Positions 48,681-61,288 of a DNA stretch of 64,000 bases are shown here, in pieces. The stretch is from Adiantum capillus-veneris (lineage: Eukaryota > Streptophyta > Polypodiopsida > Polypodiales > Pteridaceae). The position numbers and the translations under genes are program-made. Below the pieces are notes generated by a model. It was not told the origin of the DNA and did no database searches. It saw nothing but the letters and a program-made list of their open reading frames with translations. The stretch is from NCBI GenBank assembly GCA_014529385.2, contig CM043950.1, forward strand, positions 71,836,435 to 71,900,434, given 5' to 3'. The stretch's first letter is position 1; each line of letters begins with the position of its first letter.

Positions 48681-49069
48681 GAAGTGAGAAAAGGGGAAAA
48701 TAAGATGAATTTTTTGTATTTCAAAATCATGGCTTCCCAAAAGAGTCTTCCCTGAAACTTGTGAGTGAATAGCTACAAAGATACATGGAAGAACTAACAC
48801 TACTTTGATTGTACATTTAGTTATCAACAAAAGTGGTTCCTTAGTACGTTGCCACTTACTATGCTACACACACTTATACTATTTTTACTCAATTAGATCA
48901 TGTGAGACCTAAACTTTATATGTAAGATAGGGTTATGATAGTTTCTTCATTGATTGTCATATAAGCGTAGAAAGGGGGGTAATATTCCCTAATATGATTC
49001 GTATATAGGGGTTTTATCAAAGTTATCCTCTCGCAGGTGGCGTCCCGTCTTGTATGTAGAGTGGATCCC

Positions 49070-49384
49070 CCGGGGCAAGTATTGACCCCATTCGACCTCC
49101 TGACACCACTAGATGTCGTCTGACGCACCTGCTTACCTCATGTCGTCGGCCCGTGGATAGATTCCTCGAGAAGTTTTACGCGCTAACAAACCCTCATTAT
49201 TATAGAAAAAATACACTGATACTAGTGACGATGAAAATCGATGCACTATGTACACATTGTCCTACCTGTACACATGTGGGCCCCACGTAACCACCTGGAT
49301 CTGGAAAATGAGCAATCCTTTATTCGATGCACCATGCATGGGTATGTACATATGCACAATCACTTCTTCTAAAAAACTCCTAGC
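49070..49384 (-). repeat. T2 3' LTR, truncated to about 315 bp
   Basis: The minus strand starts TGCTAGGAGTTTTTT next to a purine tract (AGGGGATGGGAAAATTA). It matches the first 300 bp of the LTRs at 56,503 and 61,083. Similarity stops near 49,070, so the rest of the LTR is lost. Confidence 0.8.
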
Positions 49385-49413
49385 ATAATTTTCCCATCCC
49401 CTAGCCAGCTAGA

Positions 49414-52400
49414 TCATTCATGATCAACAACAGCAAAAAGAGACATGAGACTCATCGCATCACAGGTCTCCTCATCCCTCACATACATTACTTGTTTTGC
49501 AGACAGTTCATCTTGATCCACCATCATCAATCTAGCATGATACAAATTAAAATACAATCCATTTACCCTTGACTTATGTAGAATCCCATCCAAGTTAGCC
49601 AACTGATATGTACCATTCGGAAAACACTCCACTACCTTAAAAGGGCCTTCCCACTTAATTTGAAACTTCTTTTGGAATGTCTTGTCCAGCTTATTGTTGT
49701 AGCGCAAAACCAAGTCATGTTTCTTGATACCTTACTTTTGACATTTTCATTTATCTTTGCTACATCCCTATCTTGCATTTGTCCATAATGTTCCAATGCA
49801 CTCATCCTATCCAACTGAACCTCTTGTAATTATAAGAGCCTCTCTTTGAATGCATCACTGGATTGCCCAAGAAACTTCTCTAACATCCTGACCGTAGGCA
49901 ACTCTACTTCCACAGGCAATAGTGCTTCCTTTCCATATACCAAATGAAATGGAGTAAACCCTGTGCCTGTCTTTCCCGCAGTACGGTAAGCCCATAATGC
50001 ACTAGGCAACTCCAAATCCCAATTCTTTCCTTGGTGCTCTGTCACTTTCGAAAGAATTTGTACCAACTCACCATTGAATCTTTCACTTAACCTATTACAC
50101 TAGCAGTAATAAGAAGTGGTATGCTGGTGCCTATCCTTTGCAGTGATCTGTTTTACTGCTATAGCCTCTGCCCATCTAGAGAGATAGTCCACTGCAATCA
50201 AAATATAGTTTTTTCCCTTGCTTGTGATAGGTAACGGGCCTATTGCATCAATCCCCCACTTTTCAAACACATCAAACGCCATAATGGTTTTTTGTAGCTC
50301 TGGCTTCGACACTCTCTTTCCAAATGCTTGACACCTATTGCAAGACCTACACCAATGGTGAACATCCTTGTGCAAACTAGGCCATACATACCCCTCTTGC
50401 AAGATCTTATGCAAGGTGATCTTTAGAGAAAAATGGCCGCCACATGCGCCTTCATGATTCTCTTCCAACACTCTATAAAGATCCTCCTGCCAAGGTACAC
50501 ATCTCAACACAAGATCAACCCCTTTCATGTATAAGAAATCACCAATCAATTTGTACATGGATGCTCTACGTACAAAACCATACTTCTTAGACTTATGAAT
50601 ATCCTTTGGAATGATTCCTGCTAGCAAAAACTCCTCTTCTTGAGCCAAAATTTCTCGGCCATGATAAAGAGGTAAATGGGTCCTCAACACAAATAGCTCC
50701 CCAATCATGCTTTGAGCTGCTTCATGTGCCTCTCCATTTAGAGCACGTTCAATGTGTCTGATGCTCCATGCTTCAAACTTTTTAGCATACCTTTAATTCT
50801 GAAAGACATTTCCTTCAATGAGGTGTTCTTGCTCTTCCACACACCCAACACTTGCTTCACAACTAACAAGGCATCACCTTTTATGCTCAACCTTCTAATC
50901 CCATTCTTCAAAGAGATGTGTAATCCTGCTTCCAAAGTAGCATATTCAGCCTCATTGTTACTATGCACATCCAATTTGAATCCTCTCTTGCATACTAGCT
51001 TCCCCTCTGGATCATAAAGTGTTATTACCCCTGAAGCCGCATCATGGCTCTTTCTGTATGAGCCATCAAAGAACAGTACATGTGCATTGCTAATTTGTGG
51101 CACTTCTTCAACTACTCTTCTCACCACCTCTTCCTTAACAAGGAGGGGATTCTCCTTGTAAGTCAACAAATTAGCTAGGGTAGCCCTTGTACTATCTTCC
51201 ACTAGAAAAGAGAACTCAAACTCTTGCAGCTCAATTACCAATTTCTTGACCACATTTGACATGTTAGTGCCATCAATTAATTGTGCCAAAGAGGTGTAAC
51301 TCGTCAAGAAAACAAAAAGTCATGGTAGCAAGTAATGATGAAATCGTCGACAAGCAAATATTACACTAGCCATCACTAGCTCTACTTCCAACAATTTTTT
51401 TTCTGCTACCAACTTCACTCGGCTTGCACAATACATTGGCCTCATATAATGACTGCTCTTCCCCTTTTGCAATAGCATGTATCCAATGGCATCATCCACT
51501 ACTGATGGATTTACATAAAATACTTGCTCCCAATCAGGAGCCTGCATGGTTGACAACCCCCCTAACACCTCTTTCACCTCTTGAAACACTTCTTCACACT
51601 TGTCATCCCATTGCAATGGATCATGCTTTGCCACTTTTTGTAATGGATAAAGGAGTTGTGAAGACAATAAAATAAACCGTGCCATGTACTTCACTTTGTG
51701 TATAAAGGTTGCCAATTGCTTCATACTCGTAGGTGATGGAAGAAGAATAATAGACTTAACCTTGTCTGGATCAGCCTCAATGCCATTTTCTGACACCATA
51801 TGGCCCAATAACTTCACCCTTGGCTGTTCTAGATGACATTTCTTTGGATTTAGTTGTCCTCCACATTCATCATATCGAGCCAATACCATCTGCAGCTTCT
51901 CATGGTGTTCATCCCTACTATTGTAGACACAAAAGTCGTCCATAAAAGCTTTTACACAACTTTGAGTGAATGGTTCCAATACCCAATTTGCTCTCTCTTG
52001 ATAGAAAGATGGTCCATTTCAAACCCAAATGGCAATACCGTGTAACCATAACAACCCCATGGCGTATTGAAAGTTGTCTTTGTTCGGTCTTTAAGAGCAA
52101 TCTTCAATTGAAAATAGCCTGAAAAACCATCACACACAGTGTACCTCTCATGACCTGCCACTGAATCCAAGATCTGATCGATGAATGGAAAAGGATATGG
52201 GTTCTTCTTAGTGGCTGCATTTAAAAGTTTAAAATCTACACAAATCCTCCACTTCCCATCCTTCTTTCGATTGACTACTACTGGACTCACCCATTCTGTG
52301 GTTTCCACTGGGACTATGAACCCTGCCTTCAATAACTTTCCACCTCTTCCCGCAAGGTTTCCATTTGCTCTTGAGCCATCCTTCTTAGCCTTTGTCGCAC

Positions 52401-54630
52401 TGGCTTAGCACCTTCTTTTAGCTCTATATGTATCTCTTCTCCTTTGAACCCTCTAATCTCTTCATATGAAGTAATGAAAAAATCAGGAAAACTAGCTAGC
52501 ATGTGCAAATATATCTCCTTCTCCATAGCTGAAAGGTCTCCACTGATCATTTGTGTCATCAATTCCTGCTTCTTTGACAACTCAGCCTTGGTTTGCATCA
52601 ACCCTTCAATCACTTGATAAGGCCCTTCACTTTCATCTTCAATCTCAATTGCAAATGCAACTAAACCAGACTCCTGGATTTCTTTGTCCATTAAAAGAAA
52701 TGCAACATCAACATCAACATCCTCATCACTACTGGTAGTACTATCACTGTCCTCATCAGTCACTGTGGAATAGTCTTCATCACTAGACTTATCCTCTTCT
52801 TCATAAAGCTCTTCCAATACTTTCCTTGTATCCATATTATATAGCTTCTTGGCACCTGTCTTTCCATAGGTGTTAATCGTACCACGCTGCCAATTTTGAA
52901 CAGCTCCCATTGCATGTAACCATGGTCTGCCGAGTATAATAGGATATGCTCCCAATCCCACTAGAATCACATGAAAATCAACCACCGCCTTTGCATCATA
53001 TGCTTCCACTTCTAAACTCTTTACAACACCCAAACATTTTACTTCTTGATGGTTTGCCAATCTGATCCATGAACCTAACACCCCAGTCACTGTAAGACCC
53101 ATCTTCTCAACGCATGAGTGTGTTATGAACATATTTGGGCTCCACCATCAACATAACCTTGTCCTAGATTTTTTCTTTTGTGCCACACATCTACTATTGA
53201 GAAAATGTCTGGAAGCTCATCCATCGCCACCAACGCCTTCATTGAACCTCTCTCTGGTTCTTTATCCATTGGGTTAACCATCCTCTTCCACTATCACTTT
53301 AGCTTAGGCACCATCTCTATAAGCTGCCCAAAAGTAACATCTTCTTTCCTGCTTGTCAGATCCTCCTTCAAGTCATAGCTTAATTTCCCATCCCCCAGTG
53401 GAAAATCTGAGGAGCCCTTCTTTTCCTCTTGGCCTTGATATCCTTGTCTTCATGGCTCTTTTCCTTATTCTTGCTAGGACCTGGGGCACTTCTTCCTTCC
53501 TTATCCTGTGTGATCCTCTTCCCAATAGGCATCACTAATGTATCCTCCAGCTTTGTTACCTTCTCCAAGGTGATTACACTTATCACTTTTGTCTTTCCCT
53601 TTTCCTCCTGGGTTAATCCAATGGTTCCTTCTTCTCCCTTAATTTCGATGCCATAATCATTTGACCTAGTTAGCACTTGTCTTGGTAATGGATGCGTGTA
53701 TCCCTCATCCTTGGTGGCTTATCACATTGCGGGCTGATGTGGTGCCCAACTCTTCGCAATTATATCACTTGGGCGTCTGCCTCTAGAACCTACCATTTCT
53801 TTGTCCAACACCATTCCTAGGTTTTTCTTCACCTCCTAGCTGGTTTGCAAACCTCCCCCGACCTCAATTATTTCCCACATTACCTAGCATGTTTAGGCTG
53901 AGATTCTTTATTAATCTACCACTTGCCTCATGTCTTGCCTTATCCCATCATCTTGCACTGTTGTAGTGACCACTGCTGGCATAACCTGAGGAGTAATAGG
54001 AACCACTGGTTCATGATGAACCCCTGGCATGCGACCTTGCAAAGAATCCATAGGTTGAAATTCATACTTCCTAGGCAAAGACTCTACTCCTAGCTGACTC
54101 ATTCTTCTCAGCTTCCACTCTTTGCTCCTCGCTACCTCTAGTGCATCTTCATATGTCCTATGCTTCTTTAGCTCCACTTTCCAATGTATTTTCTCCCAAA
54201 GTCCATCCAAGAACCTGTATTTCTTCATCATGTCAGGTGGGGGTCCCTGTGGTGCCAAGGCCTTGCACATGCACTCCCATGCAATTGAAAACTTATGTAT
54301 GTATGCATATACTGGCTCACCTTCCCTTTGCACCAAACCCTGTACTTGTTGCCACACTTTGTAAGGATCTTCTGTCTTCACAAACTCCACTTCCAATCCA
54401 TGCCATAGATTGTCCCAACTTAACCTCACAGGTGGATCTTCCGCACGCTACTCCTCTTCGAATGCTTTGGACCAAACTCATGCATCACTCTTCAAACATA
54501 TTTGGAGAAGACATAACATCTTTGCTGGATCATGAATCTGATTGCTAATGCAGGCAACCTCCATATTTTCCAAAAAGTCTTCCTCATCTTCATCACTTCT
54601 TCCATGAAACTCCGGATAAGAGAAAGCCAT
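49414..54630 (-). pseudogene. Tat-like Ty3/gypsy element T2: gag-pol
   Basis: Gag begins at ATG 54,630 (MAFSYPEFHGRSDED) and continues to about 53,700. The protease region reads YVDGGAQ, then after a frameshift MFITHSCVEKMGL (53,132). RT: RICVDFKLLNAATKKNPYPF (about 52,250) and AFMDDFCVYNSR (about 51,950). The first RNase H covers about 51,600-51,320; the archaeal-type RNase H (HVLFFDGSYRKSHDAASG, HSNNEAEYATLEAGL, SIKGDALLVVKQ) ends at 50,738. Integrase: HFSLKITLHKILQEGYVWPS, CRSCNRCQ, EKWGIDAIGPLP. An in-frame deletion near 50,105 removes the middle of the core, including the expected second catalytic Asp. It resumes ERFNGELVQILSKVTEHQG and ends with KWEGPFKVVECFPNGTYQL. Frameshifts near 53,140, 52,330, 51,990, 51,310 and 49,720. 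No chromodomain. Confidence 0.88.
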
Positions 54631-54674
54631 GGCTACTCAAGTTTCAATGCTTTGAGAACCCCTTCTAACACACG

Positions 54675-56502
54675 TGTAAGAACCCAAACTTTTTACTGAC
54701 CCGATTCCCAGAAAGTTCAATGGAGCTCAACTTTAGATAAGGACAAACACATGCACATTAAATGAGTTTTCATAGTTAATCATCGGAATTACAACACGCA
54801 AAGGGAATTCTAGTATCTCTCTTAATCTTCTTGGCCCGAACATAAAGACTATGCGCCGCTGGAAAAAAATCTTCCTGGACACGTTAACATTTATCTGGAT
54901 TCTTTGTGTTAAATGAAAAGGAGTGAATTGAGGTCCATTTTGATCATCCATTAAAGCCAACTATGCAGCTCCCAAGAAGGCACACCTGACTTATCTTCTG
55001 ATTTTGCCAAAATTTCAGCATCATAACAATATAAATGGCTCAAAAGACTAAAAATCTAGCCATCACAACTTGGAAAAATTTTGGCAGAGTTTCCTAGAAG
55101 TAGAGCAATAAGAACACAAAATATATATTGTATATGTATGCATAACCTGCCAACAATAGAACTCGAGCATCAAGTAGGAATCACTAGTACATAGCCTATG
55201 GCAAGGTCACAAAAAGGGTGCTCCAGCCACCTGTATCACTGAAAGCATCTCACATTTGAGAATCCCCCAACTCAATAAAACCTCTTGCTATCGACCCTCT
55301 CACAAAAGCTTATGCAAACCTCGTATAGTCAAGTCTCAGAAATGACTATCTTCGAGACCAAGTCTCAGAAATGGTTGGGACTACCAAATAAAACCAAGTA
55401 TAGCTCCACAAAGGCGTACAATGGCAGTATCCTCAAGTATGTACAATACCAGCCAATGCACTCAAACATGCGCCAATTGATGCATACTCATGACAAATGC
55501 AAGTGACTCCCACTTGCCAATCTATCACTCTACTCCAGCTACCTGTACCTATGTGAATCCCTGTACCTGTACATGAACCTGTCCCTGTAACTTGTAACCT
55601 GTAATCCCGGAGCTGAAGGTACTCGAACAAGGTCCTCAGTGGGGGCTTAAAAAGAATGTGAGCGAGATGGAAACACACACAAGGCCTCTATAATGGCCCA
55701 CCACACACTCTTGGGATGATATACATACACACTATGGGGAACCACTCGGCTTACTCAACCCAACCGATCGAGACAGGGAATACACCGATGGAGTAAGAGG
55801 AGAGAAACTACCATTTGCCCACTCAACACAGAGACACACACACACACCAAAAACTCCGCTCAAAAGAGGAAGATTTCTGATGTTTAGATACAATTGAGCT
55901 TGGGCCAACACCAATGGGGAAAATAGCTCACACTATGGATGAAGTATATCAGATACAATCACAAATTTGAACAGAGGCTTCGCTCATAGGAGAAACTTAC
56001 ACAGTCAAAATAGCAGAAAAATAGTTGGCAAAATGGACAGCACCATTGCGTTTGGAACAACCCAAAATTCGAGTCTACAATGTCAAAGTGCTCAAATCCG
56101 ACCTCGGATGAGCAGTTTATGGCCAAAATAGGCTTCAAAAACAACAAAAACTCAGTTGCGGATGTTCCTCCTCTTCTCTCCATGTTTTGCTGGTCTTTTT
56201 CTCTGGTTTTTCAGTTTCCACACTTCACTTTATCCCTTAGGCACCTTTGGTCTTTTAGTTAACTTCAAACAGACCGCAAACATGCCAAAAATTGGCCACG
56301 CAGTGCATTTTTGTTACCTTTCTACATCCATCCGCACACTTGGCACTCAACTTTTTCCAATAATGCATCATGCAACCATGTGAAGTGGGCCCCAAATACA
56401 GTTCTCGTTATGAAATTTTTGCATAATTATCAGAAGAAAACACCCACGTTGTGTTCGTACTTATCCACGTGTAGGTATTGACCCCATTCGACCTCCTCAC
56501 GC
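54675..56502 (-). repeat. T2 5' LTR, main part
   Basis: On the plus strand it begins TGTAAGAACCC (LTR 3' end ...CTTACA on the minus strand), 45 bp upstream of the gag start. It runs to the insertion point at 56,502 and continues at 61,084. Compared with the LTR at 56,503-58,612 it is the same family in opposite orientation but more diverged. No standard TGG-starting primer site follows it. Confidence 0.8.
56499..56502. repeat. Target duplication ACGC, left
   Basis: ACGC directly before TGTTAGGAG; repeated at 61,084-61,087 directly after CTCCTAACA. Confidence 0.75.
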
Positions 56503-58612
56503 TGTTAGGAGTTTTTTGGAAGAAGTGATTGCACATATGTACATACACATGCATGGTGCATCAAATAAAGGATTGCCCATTTTCCAGAGCTAGGTGGTTA
56601 CGTGGGGCCCACATGTGTACAGGTAGAACAACATGTACATAGTGCATCGATTTTCATCACCAGTATCAGTGTGTTTTTTCTATAATAATGAGGAGTTGGT
56701 AGTGCGTAAAACTTCTCGAGGAATCTATCCACAGGTCAATGACATGAAGTAAGCAGGTGCGTCAGATGGCATCTAGTGGTGTTAGGAGGTCGAATGCGGT
56801 CAATATTTTCACGTGGTAAGCGAGGACACAACGTGAGTGTTTTCTTGTGATAATTATGCAAAAAGGTCATCATGAGAATTATATTTGGGAGCCACTCCAC
56901 GTGGTGGCGGGATGCATTATTAGAAAAAGTTGAGTGCCAGGTGTGTGGATGGATGCAGCAGGGTGACAACTATGCACTGCGAGGCCACTTTTTGGCCTAT
57001 TGGGGGTCTGTTTGAGATCAACTAAAAGGCCAAAGGTTCCCAAGTAATAAAGCTAAGTGTAGGAACTGAAAAACCTAAGAGAAGACCAGAAAAAACGTGG
57101 AGAGAAGAGGAGGAACATCCGCAAATGAGTTTTTGTTGTTTTTGGAGCCTGTTTTGGCCATAAACTGCTCATCCGAGGTCGGATTCGAGCACTTTGACAT
57201 TGTAGACTACGGTTTTGGGCCATTCCGGACGCGATGGAGTTGTCTATTTTGCCAAATTTCTCAATGCTTTTCTACTGTTTTGGCTGTGTAAGTTTCTCCT
57301 ATGAGCAAAGCTTCTGCTCTAGTTTGTGATTGTATCTCCCATATTATGTGAGCTATTGCCCCATTGGTGTTGGCCCAAGATCAATTGTATCGAAACATAA
57401 AAAAAATTTCTCTTTTGAGGTGAGTTTTTTGGGTGGGTGTGTGTGTGTCGCTCTGTGTGGAGTGGGCAAATGGGTAATCTCTCTCCTCTCACTCCATCGG
57501 TGTGTTTCCTGTCTCGGCCAGGTGGGTTGTGTAAGTCGAGTGGTGCCCCATAGTGTGTGTGTGTGTGTATGTGTATCATCCCAAGAGTGTGCATCGGGTC
57601 ATTATAGAGACGTTGCGTGTGTTTCCATCCCGTTGACATTCTTTTGGCACCCCCACAGAGTATCTTCTTCGAGTACCTTCACCTTTGGGATTACAGGTTA
57701 CAGGGACAGGTACAGGTATAGGTGATTCATACAGGTACAGGTAGCTGGAGTAGAGTGATATACTCGCAAGTGGAAGTCACTTGCAGTTGTCATGGGTATG
57801 CATCATTTGGCGCCTGTTTGAGCGCATTGTCTGCTTGTATTGTACGTTACCTATAGAAACTTCCATTGTACTCCTTTGTGGAGTCATACTTGGTTTTGTT
57901 AGGCAGTCCCAGCCATTTTTGAGATTTGGTTTGGAAGATAGTCATTTCTGAGAGTTTACTGTACAAAATTTGCATAAGCTTTCGTGAGAGAGTCGATAGA
58001 GTGAGGTTTTATTGAGCTGGGGGATTCTCAAATGTGAGATCCTTTCGGTGATATAGGTGGTTGGAGCACCCTTTTTGTGACCTCGCCATAGGCTATGTAC
58101 TAGTGATTCCTATTTGATGCTCGGGTTCTATTGTTGGCAGGTTATGCATACATATACAGTCTATATTTTGGGTTCTTACTGCTCTACTTCTGGGGAAACT
58201 CTGCCAAAATGTTTCCAAGTTGTGATGGCTGGTTTTTTGGTCTTTTGAGCCATTTATGCTGTTATGCTGCTAAAATTTTGGCAAAATCAGAGGATAAGGC
58301 AGATGTTCCTTCTTGGGAGCTGCATGATTGGCTTTAATGGATGATCAAAATGGACCTCAATTCACTCCTTTTCATTTAACACAAGAATCCACATAAATTT
58401 TTATGTGTCCAGGAAGATCTTTTTCCAGTAGCGCATAGTCTTTATGTTTGAGCCAAGAAGATTAAGAGAGATACTGGAATGTCCTTTGCCTGTTGTAATT
58501 CTGATGATTAACTATGAAAACTCATTTATGTACATGTGTTTGTCCTTATCTAAAGTTGAGATCCATTGACGTTCCTGGGGATTGAGTCAGTCAAATGTTT
58601 TGGGTTCTTGCA
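56503..58612 (+). repeat. Forward LTR of the inserted unit (2,110 bp)
   Basis: Starts TGTTAGG and ends GGGTTCTTGCA, 44 bp before the gag ATG at 58,657. It is colinear (inverted) with the T2 5' LTR. It includes an ACAGGTACAGGTA-rich stretch near 57,690. Confidence 0.8.
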
Positions 58613-58656
58613 CGTGTGTTAGAAGGGGTTCTCAAAGCATTGAAACTTGGGTAGCC

Positions 58657-60115
58657 ATGGCTTTCTCTTATCCGGAGTTTCATGGAAGAAGTGATGAAGA
58701 TGTGGAAGATTTTTTGGAAAAGATGGAGGTTGAGTGCATTCGCAACCAGATTCATGATCCGAAACAGATGTTACGTCTTCTCCAGATTTGTTTGAAGAGT
58801 GATGCATGAGTTTGGTCCAAAGCATTTGAAGAGAAGTTACGTGTGGCTGATCCACCTGTAAGATTGAGTTGGGACAATCTAAGGCATGGATTGGAAGTGG
58901 AGTTTGTGAAGACAGAAGATCCTGACAAAGTGTGGCAAGAAGTACAAGGTTTGGTGCAAAAAGAAGATGAGCCAGTAGATGCATACATTTCGTAAGTTTT
59001 CATTGGCATGGGAGCGGATGTGCAAGGCCTTAACACCACAAGTACCCCCACCTGATATGATGAAGAAGGACATATTCGTGGCTGGTCTTTGGGAGAATAT
59101 ACGTTGGAGAGTGGAGCTAAAGAATCCTAGAACATATGAAGATGCATTGGAGGTAGCAAGACAAAAAGAGTGGAAGCTGAGGAAAATGAGTCAAATAGGG
59201 GTGGAGTCTTCACCCAGGAGGTTTGAGTTTCAGCCCACGGACTCTTTACAAGGTCGCATGCCAAGGGTTCATCATGAACCAGTGGTTTCTTTTACTCCTC
59301 GAGTTATGCCAGTAGTGGTCACTACAGTAGTGCAAGATGGTGGGCTAAGGCAAGACATGAGGCAAGTGGTAGATTTAATGAAGAATCTTAGCCTAAACAT
59401 GTTAAGTAATGTGGGAGATTATCAAGGTCGATAGAGGTTTTCAAATCAGCCAGGAGGTGAAGAAAGGCCTAGGAATGGTGTTGGACAAAGCAATGGTAAG
59501 TTCTGGAGGCAGACACCCACATGTTATAATTATGGAGAGTTGGGACACATCAGCCCTCAATGTGATAAGCCACCAAGGATGGGGGGAGACATGTATCCAT
59601 TGCTAAGGCAGGTGCTAACTAGGTCAAATGATTATGGCATCAAAATTAAGGGAGAGGAAGGAACCAGTGGATTAACCCAAGAGGAAAAGGGAAAGACAAA
59701 AGTGATAAGTGTAGTGACCTTGGAGAAGGCATCAAAGCTAGAGGATACATTAGTGATGCCTATTGGAAAGAGGACCACAGAGGACAAGGAAGGAAGAAGT
59801 GCCACAGGTCTTATTCGGAAGAAGGGAAAGATCCATGAAGGCGAGGATGTCAAGGCCAAGAGGAAAAGGAGGGCTCGTCAAAAGTTTCATGTTTCAGATT
59901 TTCCACTAGGGGATGGGCAATTAAGCTATGACTTGAAGGGGGATCTGACAAGCAGGAAAGCAGATGTTACTTTTGGGCATCTCATAGAGATGGTGCCTAA
60001 GCAAAAGCGATAGTGGAAGAGGATGGTTAACCCAATGGAGAAAGAACTAGAGAGAGGTTCAGTGAAGGTGTTGGCAATGGATGAGCTACCAGACATTTGT
60101 CCAATAGTAGATGTG
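58657..60115 (+). pseudogene. Tat-like gag to protease linker, truncated
   Basis: ATG at 58,657 opens MAFSYPEFHGRSDEDVEDFL, 90 percent or so like T2 Gag by eye. TGA at 58,807 and a frameshift near 58,985 interrupt it. The middle reads EPVVSFTPRVMPVVVTTVVQ and the knuckle region is around 59,520-59,600 (CYNYGELGHISPQCDKPPRM-like, first Cys pair damaged). It continues KADVTFGHLIEMVPKQKR and ends at LPDICPIVDVC, where T2 would go on into the protease. Sequence switches to inverted LTR at 60,116. Confidence 0.8.
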
Positions 60116-61083
60116 TGCCCATTCCACACAGAGACACACACACACACACACCCAAAGAACTCAGCTCAAAAGAGGATAATTTCTGATGTTAAGATACAAT
60201 TGAGCTTGGGCCAACACCAATGGGGCAAATAGCTCACACAATATGGGAGATACAATCACAAACTGGAGCAGAAGCTTTGCTCATAGGAGAAACTTACACA
60301 GCCAAAACAGTAGAAAAGCATTGAGAAATTTGGCAAAATAGACAACGCCATCGCGTCCGGAATGGCCCAAAACCGTAGTCTACAATGTCAAAGTGCTCAA
60401 ATCCGACCTCGGATGAGCAGTTTATGGCCAAAACAGGCTCCAAAAACAACAAAAACTCATTTGCGGATGTTCCTCCTCTTCTCTCCACGTTTTTTCTGGT
60501 CTTCTCTCAGGTTTTTCAGTTCCCACACTTAGCTTTATTACTTGGGCACCTTTGGCCTTTTAGTTAACCTCAAACGGACCCCAGCAGGCGAGAAAGTGGC
60601 CTCACAGTGCATAGTTGTAACCCTGTTGCATCCATCCGCACACTTGGCACTCAACTTTTTCCAATAATGCCTCCCACCACCATATGAAGTGGTCCCCAAA
60701 TACAATTTTCATGATGACCTTTTTGCATAATTATCACAAGAAAACACTCACGTTGTGTCCTCGCTTACCACGTGCAAATATTGACCCCATTCGACCTCCT
60801 GACGCCACTAGATGCCATCTAACGCACCTGCTTACCTCATATCATCGACCCGTGGATAGATTTCTCGAGAAGTTTTACGCGCTACCAACTCCTCATTATT
60901 ATAGAAAAAACACACTGATACTCGTGACGATTAAAATCGATGCACTATGTACATGCTGTCCTACCTGTACACATGTGGGTCCATGTAACCACCTGGCTCT
61001 GGAAAACGGGCAATGCTTTATTCGGTGTACCATGCATGTGTATGTACATATGTCCAATCACTTCTTCCCAAAAACTCCTAACA
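60116..61083 (-). repeat. Inverted partial LTR of the inserted unit (968 bp)
   Basis: The reverse complement matches 56,503-57,469. The inner end lies in the LTR's CACACA stretch; the outer end is the intact LTR tip CTCCTAACA. Confidence 0.85.
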
Positions 61084-61271
61084 ACGCCACTAGATGCCAT
61101 CTGACGTACATGCTTACCTCATTACATTGGCCCGCGGATAGGTTCCTCGAGAAGTTTTACGCGCTACTAATTCCTCATTATTATAGAAAAAACACACTGA
61201 TACTGGTGACGATGAAAATCGATGCACTATGTACATGTTGTCCTACCTGTATACATGTGGGCCCCACGTAA
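60684..61271 (+). other. 195-codon open frame antisense to the LTR
   Basis: Open across two 282-bp tandem units; each encodes RPVDRFLEKFYAL-like and KIDALCTCCPTC peptides. Related copies at 49,104-49,300 (+) and 56,800-56,600 (-) are also largely open, with a few stops. No known domain. It lies on the strand opposite to LTR transcription, so coding is doubtful. Confidence 0.25.
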
Positions 61272-61288
61272 CCACCTGGCTTTGAAAA
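61084..61288 (-). repeat. T2 5' LTR, remainder
   Basis: Starts ACGCCACTAGATGCC, exactly where the main part was interrupted at 56,502. It matches 60,802-61,000 and ends at about 61,288, short of the LTR tip. Confidence 0.75.

Larger units (their letters stand above)
56503..61083. mobile_element. Inserted unit with inverted LTRs
   Basis: A 4,581-bp insertion inside the T2 5' LTR. The left end is a forward LTR (TGTTAGGAG...), the centre a Tat-like gag, and the right end the same LTR inverted (...CTCCTAACA). A 4-bp duplication ACGC flanks it, and the interrupted LTR continues on both sides. The two LTRs share variants absent from the surrounding T2 LTR (CCATCGCGTCCGGAATGGCC against CATTGCGTTTGGAACAACCC), so they belong to one unit. 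Confidence 0.75.

Noticed and set aside
54122-54548. Plus-strand frames of 80-135 codons over T2 gag
   Set aside because: Antisense shadows of the Gag reading frame, mirrored in the same way at 58,619-59,073.
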